Below are positions 8,004-14,170 of a stretch of DNA of 14,170 bases, piece by piece. The translations under genes were made by a program, and so were the position numbers. How positions within the stretch are numbered: position 1 is the stretch's first letter; every line of letters starts with the position of its first letter. Under the pieces are notes generated by a model. The model made no database searches. It was not told the origin of the DNA and saw only the letters and a list, made by a program, of their open reading frames with translations. Source of the DNA: an uncultured Nitrososphaera sp. (GTDB taxonomy: Archaea > Thermoproteota > Nitrososphaeria > Nitrososphaerales > Nitrososphaeraceae); assembly GCF_946478925.1 (NCBI RefSeq), contig NZ_CAMLDP010000050.1:1-14170 (forward strand), read 5' to 3'.

Positions 8004-8321
8004 ATGGCACAACAGATTCCAAACAACTGCGACCCCGTGCTGGTGGAGATAGCACGGGAAGTGTGTTCAAAGGAAGGCCTTGATTTTGAGTCGCTTACGC
8101 TCCACCAAACGCGGGGTCTGATGTACTACTGGTGCTCGACCTGCTCAGGGACGCATCCGCTGACCGACCTTGTGATATTGAAAAAGAAAAAGGTGTGCAC
8201 CCACTGTGACACGCCTGTCAAACTATATGCGACAAGCAACAAGTTTGGCAAGCTCCGCAGGGCGATATTCTTCAAGCACCTCGCAGGGGCTATAACCGGA
8301 AAAGACTCTGACGACGACTGA
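8004..8321 (+). CDS. Unrecognised 105-residue zinc-ribbon protein
   Basis: A 105-residue protein with an N-terminal helical part (VLVEIAREVCSKEGLDFESL, 12-31) and a central zinc ribbon with cysteines at 44, 47, 65 and 68 (WCSTC...VCTHC). A basic stretch follows (KLYATSNKFGKLRRAIFFKH, 73-92), and the tail is acidic (DSDDD). The ribbon plus basic patch suggests nucleic-acid or protein binding, but I do not recognise the family. The ATG at 8004 is about 28 bases after a TATA-like CTTATC, with no ribosome binding site, so the mRNA is probably leaderless. It shares a divergent promoter with the winged-helix regulator and ends 10 bases from the convergent cupin gene. Confidence 0.8.
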   Translation: MAQQIPNNCDPVLVEIAREVCSKEGLDFESLTLHQTRGLMYYWCSTCSGTHPLTDLVILKKKKVCTHCDTPVKLYATSNKFGKLRRAIFFKHLAGAITGKDSDDD

Positions 8322-8331
8322 CCGAATAAAA

Positions 8332-8700
8332 CTAGGCATAAAGGACGTCTTTCGTCCTTCCAAAGTCGTCCTCTATCCTGACAATATCGTCTTCGTCGAA
8401 ATGGCCGTACGATATCTCTAGAACGAGGGCATCTGAACTTTTTTTTGCGGCAAGCCTGTGCTTGGCGCGAGTAGGTATCTCAAACTCGTCACCGGCCTTG
8501 CCCGTAAACGTCTTGCCGTCTATCTGAACGATTGCCGGCCCTTTTACCACCTTCCAGAACTCCCTGCGCTTTTCATGGTACTGCAAAGAAAGCCTGCTTC
8601 CTGCTTTGACGTGGATGAGTTTCACCGTGCATGGGTCGTTTTCGTTGAACTGCTCAAACCATCCCCACGGCCTTTGCTCTCTGTTTGTTGTTGTCACCAT
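8332..8700 (-). CDS. Cupin, mannose-6-phosphate isomerase type II-like
   Basis: A 122-residue single-domain cupin matching the C-terminal isomerase domain of bifunctional ManC/AlgA proteins: RPWGWFEQ at 10-17, LSLQYHEKRREFWKVVKG at 37-54, GDEFEIP at 70-76, HRL at 81-83 and DEDDIVRIEDDFGR at 102-115. The family interconverts mannose-6-phosphate and fructose-6-phosphate, or consists of related sugar-binding cupins. His42, Glu47 and His81 can bind metal, but the usual EHW is EFW here, so activity is uncertain. The guanylyltransferase domain is absent. A TATA-like TATAT (8731-8727) lies about 29 bases before ATG 8700 and only 20 before the upstream in-frame ATG 8709, so 8700 is preferred. It converges with the zinc-ribbon gene. 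Confidence 0.83.
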   Translation of the reverse strand: MVTTTNREQRPWGWFEQFNENDPCTVKLIHVKAGSRLSLQYHEKRREFWKVVKGPAIVQIDGKTFTGKAGDEFEIPTRAKHRLAAKKSSDALVLEISYGHFDEDDIVRIEDDFGRTKDVLYA

Positions 8701-8915
8701 CTTTGCCATATCTTTTCACATCAGTCATATACTCAAAGGAGCGCCAACGCTTGCCTGCGTCAAGGACACCACCACCCGAGCCTCAACAACGGTGCGGCAA
8801 GCGCCGGTCGCTGTAGAATATCGACGAAACAATAATTTTAAAGAGTTATGAACAAATCATCTAGATCTTCCTAGAAAATCTTTTCTTGCAGTTCTACGCT
8901 CTAGAGGGTACCATC
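8701..8915. promoter_or_regulatory. Divergent intergenic region (cupin promoter, GC-rich block, HD-gene promoter and leader)
   Basis: The left end holds the cupin TATA box (8727-8731, minus). A GC-rich block from about 8736 to 8815 has an 8-base inverted repeat CGCTTGCC (8748-8755) / GGCAAGCG (8796-8803) with a 40-base loop; no convincing reading frame covers it. ATTTTAAAG (8835-8843) is a TATA-like box for the HD gene, predicting a leader of about 50 bases. That leader carries TCTAGA (8860-8865), AGAAAA-TC-TTTTCT (8873-8886) and CTCTAGAG (8899-8906), all palindromic. Confidence 0.4.
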
Positions 8916-9608
8916 ATGGCCCCAACTACTACGGCAAGCAGGAGTGAGTTCCTTTCGTTCCTTGAAAACGAGGGCAGGCTCCGGCCAGACAGCCTGATAG
9001 AAGGCGCGATAGAAATTGCAGAAGAGGTACACGCCGGCCTTGTCAGGGAGGACGGCCGGTCGCTGTTTCTTGAAACACATACTTGGCCCGTCGCCATGGA
9101 CGTGGTGGCGCACTACCGGTCAAACAACAGGGGCATAACCGGAGTCGAAGTCGCGTCGGCGATACTGCACGACGTGATGGAAGACGACGAGCGCATCCTC
9201 AACCTGCACGAGTCCAAGGCGTACGGGTTTGAAGCGTACCTTGCATACCGCTTTGGGGCAAAAGTGCAGAGAATAGCAAGCGACCTGAAGATAAAGCCGC
9301 TTGAAATCTTTACCGGCTGGACCGAAGACGACCGCAGGGCCGCGCGGTTCTGGGACTATTGCAACCTCCTTGCAAAGGCAGACTATGATGTCAAGGTGAT
9401 AAAACTCGCAGACCGGCTCAACAACATGGCGTTTGCCTATCAAAGCCTGCCAGGGCACGAAAAGCAAAAGCGCTACGTGCGCGAGGCGGAGGACTTTTAC
9501 CTCGCCTACGCGATGCTTGCGCCTAGCATGCCGCAGTTTTACGCGAGGCTTCGCAAGGCGTACGAGGCTCTGCGTTCGCAAAAGCAAGTGGCTGCTGCCA
9601 CCGTGTAA
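8916..9608 (+). CDS. Stand-alone HD-domain hydrolase, RelA/SpoT hydrolase-like
   Basis: A 230-residue protein resembling the ppGpp-hydrolase domain of RelA/SpoT enzymes (Mesh1/SAH-like), with no synthetase or TGS domain. The expected metal ligands are all present: His55 (ETHTWPVA), His85-Asp86 with the Glu89-Asp90 pair (ILHDVMEDDE, matching the SpoT LHDVVED pattern), and Asp166 (VIKLADRLNNM, matching KLADRLHNM). By family it would hydrolyse (p)ppGpp or a related nucleotide in the cytoplasm; the substrate is not shown by the sequence. ATG 8916 is chosen because it is the first ATG; the frame also opens at a TTG at 8886. No ribosome binding site is visible. The gene lies 54 bases before etfB on the same strand, but etfB has its own TATA-like box. 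Confidence 0.8.
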   Translation: MAPTTTASRSEFLSFLENEGRLRPDSLIEGAIEIAEEVHAGLVREDGRSLFLETHTWPVAMDVVAHYRSNNRGITGVEVASAILHDVMEDDERILNLHESKAYGFEAYLAYRFGAKVQRIASDLKIKPLEIFTGWTEDDRRAARFWDYCNLLAKADYDVKVIKLADRLNNMAFAYQSLPGHEKQKRYVREAEDFYLAYAMLAPSMPQFYARLRKAYEALRSQKQVAAATV

Positions 9609-9662
9609 TACATGGCAAAACCATTTAAAGGAAAACAATGGAAATAAAGGGGAGTGTAAAGT
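9609..9662 (+). promoter_or_regulatory. Promoter and ribosome binding site of the etf operon
   Basis: ATTTAAAG (9623-9630) resembles a TATA box centred about 37 bases before the etfB ATG, predicting a leader of about 10 bases. GGGGAG (9649-9654) is a possible ribosome binding site with 8 bases to the ATG. The two predictions overlap, so the site may matter mainly for read-through mRNA from the HD gene. Confidence 0.4.
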
Positions 9663-10544
9663 ATGCCGAACCTTAACGTCGCCGTTATTGTGAAACTAGA
9701 GCCTGATTTTTCCGAAGGAAACGTAAGCTACAACGCCGACGGAACCCTCAATAGGGCAGAAACAAAGAGCATTCTGGGGCCGCACAGCGCAATTGCCTGC
9801 CAGGCCGCGTTTTACGCCCGCGTAAAGTTCGGGGCCAGAGTGTCGGTCGGAACGATGGGCCCACCAAACGCAGACGCCGCCCTTGCGCAGGCGCAATTGA
9901 TTTGCGACGCGGAGGAGTTGCACCTGTACAGCGACAGGCTATTTGCAGGAGCAGACACGCTTGCCACCGCCGAGGTCCTCCGAGCAGGAGTGGCAAAGAT
10001 GGATGTCGGCAAGATGGACATCGTCTTTTCCGGCCACCGCGCATCCGACGGCGAGACTGGCCAGACTGGGCCGCAGACTGCGTGGAAGCTTGGATTTACG
10101 TTTCTTGGACACGTCATAGACTATGATATTGACGTGGAAAGGCGGGTGGTGAGGGCAAGGCGCCTCATATCGCTGCAGGGCGTTTACGACGTCGAGGAGG
10201 AGGTGGAGGCCCCGCTTCCAGTGTTTATCGCAATAGATCCGTCATACAAGCCGTCGTTTGACACGGTATCGCAGAGGCTTGCGCTTGAAAAATACCAAAA
10301 GGAGGCAAAAGAAAGATCGTCTGACTACAAGCGATACCTAAAGACGTTCAACGCGCAGCAGCTGGAAGTCGACCCAAAAACGGTGGGCCTTCCCGGCTCG
10401 CCCACAATCGTGTACAAGGTAGAAAAGATACCCCGGGCCAAGGCTAGCAGAAAGGCCGAGGTAATAGATGGCTCTGACCGGGAGCAGCTGCGCAAGGTCG
10501 CGGCCAAGATACACGAAGTACTTGGAGGCATGGTCATAAAATGA
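9663..10544 (+). CDS. etfB: Electron transfer flavoprotein beta subunit (FixA/EtfB)
   Basis: The beta subunit of the heterodimeric ETF binds AMP or, in bifurcating types, a second FAD, and passes electrons to the alpha-subunit FAD. The 293-residue protein starts with the typical VAVIVKLEPD and has DGTLNRAE at 26-33, VGTMGPPNA at 62-70, FAGADTLATAEVL at 94-106 and SGHRASDGETGQTGP at 123-137. The last two match the conserved nucleotide-site loops (GADTxAT and DGDTAQVGP). It is somewhat longer than common EtfB (about 250-260), mainly in the C-terminal region that wraps the alpha subunit. It overlaps etfA by ATGA, so the subunits are probably translated together. The FixA-like loops and the downstream fixCX favour the FixABCX class. 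Confidence 0.92.
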   Translation: MPNLNVAVIVKLEPDFSEGNVSYNADGTLNRAETKSILGPHSAIACQAAFYARVKFGARVSVGTMGPPNADAALAQAQLICDAEELHLYSDRLFAGADTLATAEVLRAGVAKMDVGKMDIVFSGHRASDGETGQTGPQTAWKLGFTFLGHVIDYDIDVERRVVRARRLISLQGVYDVEEEVEAPLPVFIAIDPSYKPSFDTVSQRLALEKYQKEAKERSSDYKRYLKTFNAQQLEVDPKTVGLPGSPTIVYKVEKIPRAKASRKAEVIDGSDREQLRKVAAKIHEVLGGMVIK

Positions 10545-11725
10545 CGACAAAGTACGAGCACCTGTACATGATAATAGAGCACGAGGAGGGCCAATTAGTG
10601 CCGGTCAGCCTGGAGATGCTTGGCGAGGCAAGGCGCCTCATGGACGGCTACAACAGGAAATATTCCGCCGACGAAAAGGTGGTTGCACTGGTCCTTGGAA
10701 GCGGCGTTCGGAAAATATGCGACGAGCTTGTGTATCATGGCGCGGACGCCGTGATATACGCCGACAGCCCGGAGCTGAAATACTCGCGCAACCTGGTCGA
10801 CACCAAGGTTATCTCGCAGATAGCGCTCGACCGGTCGCTTGTCGCAAAATTTTCAAATTCTTCGGATTTTGAACGCCCGCGTTACATGTTCTTTGCGGCA
10901 GACAGCGTTGGCAGGCAGCTGTCCTCGACCGTGATGGCGCAGCTCGACTCGGGCCTTGCGTCTGACATCAACAAGCTGGTCATAAGCGACCTTGAGATAA
11001 GGCATGAGCACAAGACCAAGGGCCAGCCCATGGTCTACGAAAGGACACTTGAAATGTACCGGCCCGACTTTTCCGGCTTTCTCTGGACCACTATTCTGTG
11101 CCTTGACAACCGCAACCCGGCAATCGCAAGGGACTACCATCCACAGGCGTGCAGCATAATCCCTGGAGTCTTTGAACCCATAGCGCGCGACGAATCGAGG
11201 AAAGGCGTCATAATCGACTATACTCCGACGTTTGACCCTGAAGACCTGAAGGTGAAGGTGCTGGCAAGAAAGCCTGTGAAAAGCGCGGTCGACTATGACA
11301 GCAAAAAGGCAGTGGTCAGTTTCGGCCGGGGGATAAAGGACGCGCCGGAGCAGAACATAAAGCTGGTGATAGAGCTTGCAAAAGAAATCGACGCCGAGGT
11401 CGGAGTCTCGCTTCCCATATCGAAAAAGCCGTACCCTGTGAGTGAGGGCATCAGCTCTGCCTACATGATACCTGACAGGGTTATAGGCACAAGCGGCAGG
11501 AAGGTAATGCCTCTTCTCTACATAGCCGCCGGCATCAGCGGCGCGATGCAGCACATCGCCGGCATGAAAGAGTCAGGCTTTGTCATTGCGATAAACCCAG
11601 ACGTCGAGTCGCCGATAAAGGACGAATGCGACGTGTTCATCCAAGGCAGGATGGAAGACGTGATTCCCGCACTAATCGAAGAACTGCGGGTGATAAAGCC
11701 CGCATTGGAGGCAAGGAGAAAATAA
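10541..11725 (+). CDS. etfA: Electron transfer flavoprotein alpha subunit (FixB/EtfA)
   Basis: The alpha subunit carries the mobile FAD that delivers electrons to the ETF:quinone oxidoreductase. The protein has 394 residues, longer than many EtfA (about 310-350). The C-terminal FAD domain is clear: VSFGRGIKD from about 264, GTSGRKVMPLLYIAAGISGA at 316-335, QHIAGM at 337-342, and VIAINPDVESPI. One difference stands out: the segment that usually reads GASRPVVD, whose Arg lies near the flavin ring, reads GVSLPISK here (288-295), with Leu291 in place of Arg. The ATG overlaps the etfB stop (ATGA). fixCX begins 1 base after the TAA stop, so the three genes are a tight operon. Confidence 0.92.
   Translation: MTTKYEHLYMIIEHEEGQLVPVSLEMLGEARRLMDGYNRKYSADEKVVALVLGSGVRKICDELVYHGADAVIYADSPELKYSRNLVDTKVISQIALDRSLVAKFSNSSDFERPRYMFFAADSVGRQLSSTVMAQLDSGLASDINKLVISDLEIRHEHKTKGQPMVYERTLEMYRPDFSGFLWTTILCLDNRNPAIARDYHPQACSIIPGVFEPIARDESRKGVIIDYTPTFDPEDLKVKVLARKPVKSAVDYDSKKAVVSFGRGIKDAPEQNIKLVIELAKEIDAEVGVSLPISKKPYPVSEGISSAYMIPDRVIGTSGRKVMPLLYIAAGISGAMQHIAGMKESGFVIAINPDVESPIKDECDVFIQGRMEDVIPALIEELRVIKPALEARRK
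11707..11718 (+). promoter_or_regulatory. Ribosome binding site for fixCX
   Basis: GGAGGCAAGGAG at the end of etfA contains two purine-rich Shine-Dalgarno-like cores. The second, AGGAG (11714-11718), lies 8 bases before the fixCX ATG. This supports the 11727 start and internal translation initiation within the operon. Confidence 0.6.
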
Positions 11726-11726
11726 A

Positions 11727-13595
11727 ATGACAGAGCGCTATGACGTGGCAGTCATCGGCGGAGGCTCTGCCGGGCTTGCCGCGCTAAAGAAACTGGCAGA
11801 CCTCGGCAGGCAGGCCGTGCTCATCGAGGCCGGCAGGCAGGTGGGGACAAAGAATGTCTCCGGTGGCATCCTGTATTCGAAAAAGCCAAGGCACGGCAAG
11901 GTGCACAACGTAGAGGACGTCTATGGCAACTTTTCCGAGGCGCCGGTGGAGCGCCAGATTACCAAATACATCCTGCACGCAGTCTCAAAAGACAAGGACT
12001 ATGCGATAGACCTGACTGCAGCACACGAGTACCAGGCAAATTTCGGTTATTCTGTGCTCCTTGGAAGGCTGAACGCCTGGTTTGCAAAACAGGCCGCAGA
12101 GGCCGCAGAAAAGTCTGGCGGAGGAATAGTGTCCGGCGTCCATGTGCGGTCGATTGGCTGGAACAATGGACATGCGGTTATAGAGACTGACGAATTAGAG
12201 CCCTTTGAGGTAAAGGCAGTCATTGCCGCAGACGGCGTCAACTCGGAAATAGCCGAGATGACAGGGGCAAGACCAAAGTTTTCGCCGGCGCAGACGTACC
12301 AGGGCGTCAAGGTGATTGCCAAGCTTCCAGAACAGATACTGGAGGAGCGCTTTGGCATAGGCTCTGATGAAGGCGCCGCCCACCTGTTTGCGGGAGACGT
12401 CACGCTAGGACACATCGGCGGCGGCTTTGCTTACACGAACCGCGACACGCTGTCTGTCGGCGCCGTCTACCATTTCGACTCGCTGGTGGAAAAACCCGCA
12501 GAGCCCAGCGCGCTCGTCGACGCGCTCTTGCGGAACCCGCTGGTGTCCGAATTTGTCAGGGACGAGGTGGCAGTCAAGAAGGAGATAGACCGCAACCTGC
12601 CAAAGGAGGAGCAGCTGCGCATAAAATTCGCAGTCAGCAAGCTGATAAAGACGTGGAGCGAACTTCGCGACGCCTACTACTCGCCTTCTGCGCGCAAAAA
12701 ATTGGTAGAGTCTGGAAAATACAAGTCTGACGACGAGATAAAATCGCGGCTTGAATCGATAAAGGCCGACCTGCAGTCCAAGTACGGCGCAAGGTTTGAA
12801 ACCGACTATGTGGAGCTGGAATACTCTGCAAAACTCGTGCCGGACGGCAAGCGCTGCATGATGAAAAAGCCGTACCACAAGAACATCCTGTTCGTGGGAG
12901 ACGCGGCCGGAAGGGGCGTCTTTATCGGGCCCCGGATAGAGGGGCTTAACGTCGGGATAGACGACGCCGTGAGGGCCGCCGAGTCGGTGTCTCGCGCAAT
13001 CGACCGCAACGACTTTTCCGGCGAATACATGGGCGAATACTACTCGCAGCAGGTGGAGGCAAGCCCGTACACGCGGGACATGCGCGAAATCGACAAGGAC
13101 TATTTGAAAACGTTCCTCGATGCGGCAAAGGACGTTCCAAAGGACATCGTGGGCCAGCGCTACGGCATGATATTTCGGCTGATGTCGTCAAGCACGTTCC
13201 GGGGTCTTGCGGTGGGCCTTGCCAACATGCTCGGCTACGACAAGCTCTTGCCGCTGGTCGAGTCGGAGGAGACGTACGTGCAGGTGCCAGTAGAAATCGC
13301 AGAAAGGCTCGGCAAGCAGGTTACGGCGTCGTACGCGCCCACCATACCAAGCGTAGCAGAGCGTGTTGCGAAATTAAAGTACGACGACGACAGGCAGTCG
13401 CACATCAAAGTCACACACCCCGAGTCAGAATTCATGAAAAAGCTCGTCACTCTTTGCCCGACAAAGTGCTACAGTCTAGAAGACGGCAAGGTGGTGCTGC
13501 AGCACGAAGCTTGCATAGAGTGCGGGACGTGCGCCAAAGAAACCGAGTGGCGCCACCCAAGAGGGGAAAAGGGAGTAGTCTACCAGTATGGCTAG
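11727..13595 (+). CDS. fixC: ETF:quinone oxidoreductase fused to its ferredoxin (FixC-FixX)
   Basis: Accepts electrons from reduced ETF on FAD, passes them through a 4Fe-4S cluster and reduces membrane quinone. The 622-residue protein starts with the FAD-binding Rossmann motif VIGGGSAGLAAL (9-20). The second FAD motif, ILFVGDAAGRGVFIGPRIEG, lies about 390-410. The C-terminal approximately 60 residues are a FixX ferredoxin: CP at Cys577 and CIECGTC with Cys596, 599 and 602 as likely cluster ligands (Cys581 is extra), ending GVVYQYG. FixC (about 430) plus FixX (about 95) would give roughly 525, so this protein is long. The excess includes a charged helical block at about 289-362, just before EYSAKLVPDG (365-374), where typical FixC has EYSAHxIPEG. 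There are no transmembrane segments; membrane contact would be peripheral as in the family. Confidence 0.9.
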   Translation: MTERYDVAVIGGGSAGLAALKKLADLGRQAVLIEAGRQVGTKNVSGGILYSKKPRHGKVHNVEDVYGNFSEAPVERQITKYILHAVSKDKDYAIDLTAAHEYQANFGYSVLLGRLNAWFAKQAAEAAEKSGGGIVSGVHVRSIGWNNGHAVIETDELEPFEVKAVIAADGVNSEIAEMTGARPKFSPAQTYQGVKVIAKLPEQILEERFGIGSDEGAAHLFAGDVTLGHIGGGFAYTNRDTLSVGAVYHFDSLVEKPAEPSALVDALLRNPLVSEFVRDEVAVKKEIDRNLPKEEQLRIKFAVSKLIKTWSELRDAYYSPSARKKLVESGKYKSDDEIKSRLESIKADLQSKYGARFETDYVELEYSAKLVPDGKRCMMKKPYHKNILFVGDAAGRGVFIGPRIEGLNVGIDDAVRAAESVSRAIDRNDFSGEYMGEYYSQQVEASPYTRDMREIDKDYLKTFLDAAKDVPKDIVGQRYGMIFRLMSSSTFRGLAVGLANMLGYDKLLPLVESEETYVQVPVEIAERLGKQVTASYAPTIPSVAERVAKLKYDDDRQSHIKVTHPESEFMKKLVTLCPTKCYSLEDGKVVLQHEACIECGTCAKETEWRHPRGEKGVVYQYG

Positions 13596-14140
13596 TTCTT
13601 CCACTTGATCGAGCAGCCGATAGATGGGTCGAAATCCTTTTCCAGCTTTTTGCCAGAAAGGAGCGTACGCACGTTGTTTTCCATCACCGGCACGGTTGGT
13701 TTGGCCTCCGGCTCCATTGCGTCGTTTATCCTGCCGTGGAATGCCAGCTTGCCGTCGACAAAGAGGAACGGGTCGGGCGTGCACACCGCGCCATACGCCC
13801 GCGCTACTTCTTGGCTGTCGTCAATGAGGTAGTGAAAGTTCAGGCCATATTCTTTGGAAAACTTGACCATGTTGTCAAAGCCCTCGTCCTGATAGCTCGG
13901 GTCGTTGCTATTGATGCCGATCACTTGCAGTTCGGAGGGCTTGAACTTGGACTGGAGCGCGACAATGTCGCCAATCCTTGCCTTGACAAAGGGGCAGTGG
14001 TTGCAGATGAAAACTACAAGCGTCGCCCTGCTTTTGTACTCTGACAGCGAGTGCATCTTGCCGTCGACGCCCTTTAACTGGAAATCAGGCGCGCTTGAGC
14101 CCGTTTTTAGGACCTGCGGAGATGATAGTGTTCGTGCCAT
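13592..14140 (-). CDS. Thioredoxin-fold peroxiredoxin-like protein (AhpC/TSA, PRX_like1 type)
   Basis: A 182-residue cytoplasmic protein with a thioredoxin/peroxiredoxin fold and no signal peptide. The start GSSAPDFQLKGVDGK (14-28) is the AhpC/TSA N-terminus. The active site is FICNHCPFVKA with Cys46-X2-Cys49-Pro50. A TPDPF segment (121-125) supplies the cis-proline, with Cys120 just before it. The end has GCSIKWK with Cys176. This arrangement fits the PRX_like1 group, thought to act as thiol oxidoreductases or peroxidases; the true substrate is unknown. A TATA-like TATAATAT (14169-14162) lies about 26 bases before ATG 14140, so the mRNA is probably leaderless. It converges on fixCX, and the two stop codons share the palindrome CTAG (13592-13595). 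Confidence 0.85.
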   Translation of the reverse strand: MARTLSSPQVLKTGSSAPDFQLKGVDGKMHSLSEYKSRATLVVFICNHCPFVKARIGDIVALQSKFKPSELQVIGINSNDPSYQDEGFDNMVKFSKEYGLNFHYLIDDSQEVARAYGAVCTPDPFLFVDGKLAFHGRINDAMEPEAKPTVPVMENNVRTLLSGKKLEKDFDPSIGCSIKWKN

Positions 14141-14170
14141 GCAATCAAGATCGTCTTTCAGATATTATAT
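14141..14170 (-). promoter_or_regulatory. Promoter of the peroxiredoxin-like gene
   Basis: TATAATAT (14169-14162 on the minus strand) sits about 26 bases before the ATG, the distance expected between an archaeal TATA box and a leaderless start. The window ends here, so the BRE upstream cannot be checked. Confidence 0.5.

Noticed and set aside
8886..8915. TTG start extending the HD protein by 10 residues
   Set aside because: It is a rare start codon lying in a palindrome-rich leader, with no ribosome binding site, and the ATG at 8916 is close by.
10853..11554. 233-codon minus-strand open frame inside etfA
   Set aside because: Antisense shadow. The plus-strand frame has conserved ETF motifs throughout, and the translated minus frame has no recognisable domain.
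13454..14044. 196-codon plus-strand frame overlapping the end of fixCX and the peroxiredoxin-like gene
   Set aside because: It starts inside fixCX in another frame and runs antisense to a gene with a clear thioredoxin-type active site; no domain is visible.

Overview
The window looks like a chromosomal segment from an archaeon, most likely an ammonia-oxidising thaumarchaeon of the Nitrososphaera type. That placement is inference from gene content and style. Several genes have an AT-rich TATA-like box about 25-30 bases before the start codon and no ribosome binding site, which is the leaderless archaeal pattern. The genes are GC-rich and the short spacers AT-rich. Bacterial-type UvrABC repair genes sit beside archaeal-style ETF, cupin and zinc-ribbon genes. 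No rRNA, tRNA, CRISPR array or insertion sequence was seen.

Positions 1-5282 (minus strand) hold a compact nucleotide excision repair operon in the order uvrB, uvrA, uvrC. uvrB and uvrA are 10 bases apart, uvrA and uvrC overlap by ATGA, and uvrC runs off the left edge. A 70-base divergent spacer separates uvrB from a plus-strand gene for a 42-residue CX2C/CX2C protein (5353-5481), which is easily missed because of its size.

Positions 5500-7345 hold a glutamine-dependent asparagine synthetase gene. Its short leader carries a perfect hairpin and an in-frame nine-codon upstream reading frame. A possible single-pass membrane microprotein follows it. Positions 7346-8709 hold an ArsR-type winged-helix regulator (minus), divergent from an unrecognised 105-residue zinc-ribbon protein (plus), which converges with a type II phosphomannose-isomerase-like cupin (minus). 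A palindrome lies midway between the two divergent promoters.

Positions 8710-9608 hold a GC-rich non-coding stretch and then a stand-alone RelA/SpoT-type HD hydrolase gene with all metal-site residues. Positions 9663-13595 hold an etfB-etfA-fixCX operon: both subunits of an electron transfer flavoprotein and an ETF:quinone oxidoreductase fused to its ferredoxin. Together these would pass electrons from a soluble donor to the membrane quinone pool, possibly by flavin-based bifurcation. A thioredoxin-like peroxiredoxin-family gene converges on this operon, and the two stop codons share one CTAG.

Nothing here is a clearly new defence or mobile system. The most interesting items are the asnB leader, the two short proteins, the HD hydrolase, and the unusual features of the ETF complex (an enlarged FixC part and the absence of the usual flavin-site arginine in EtfA).
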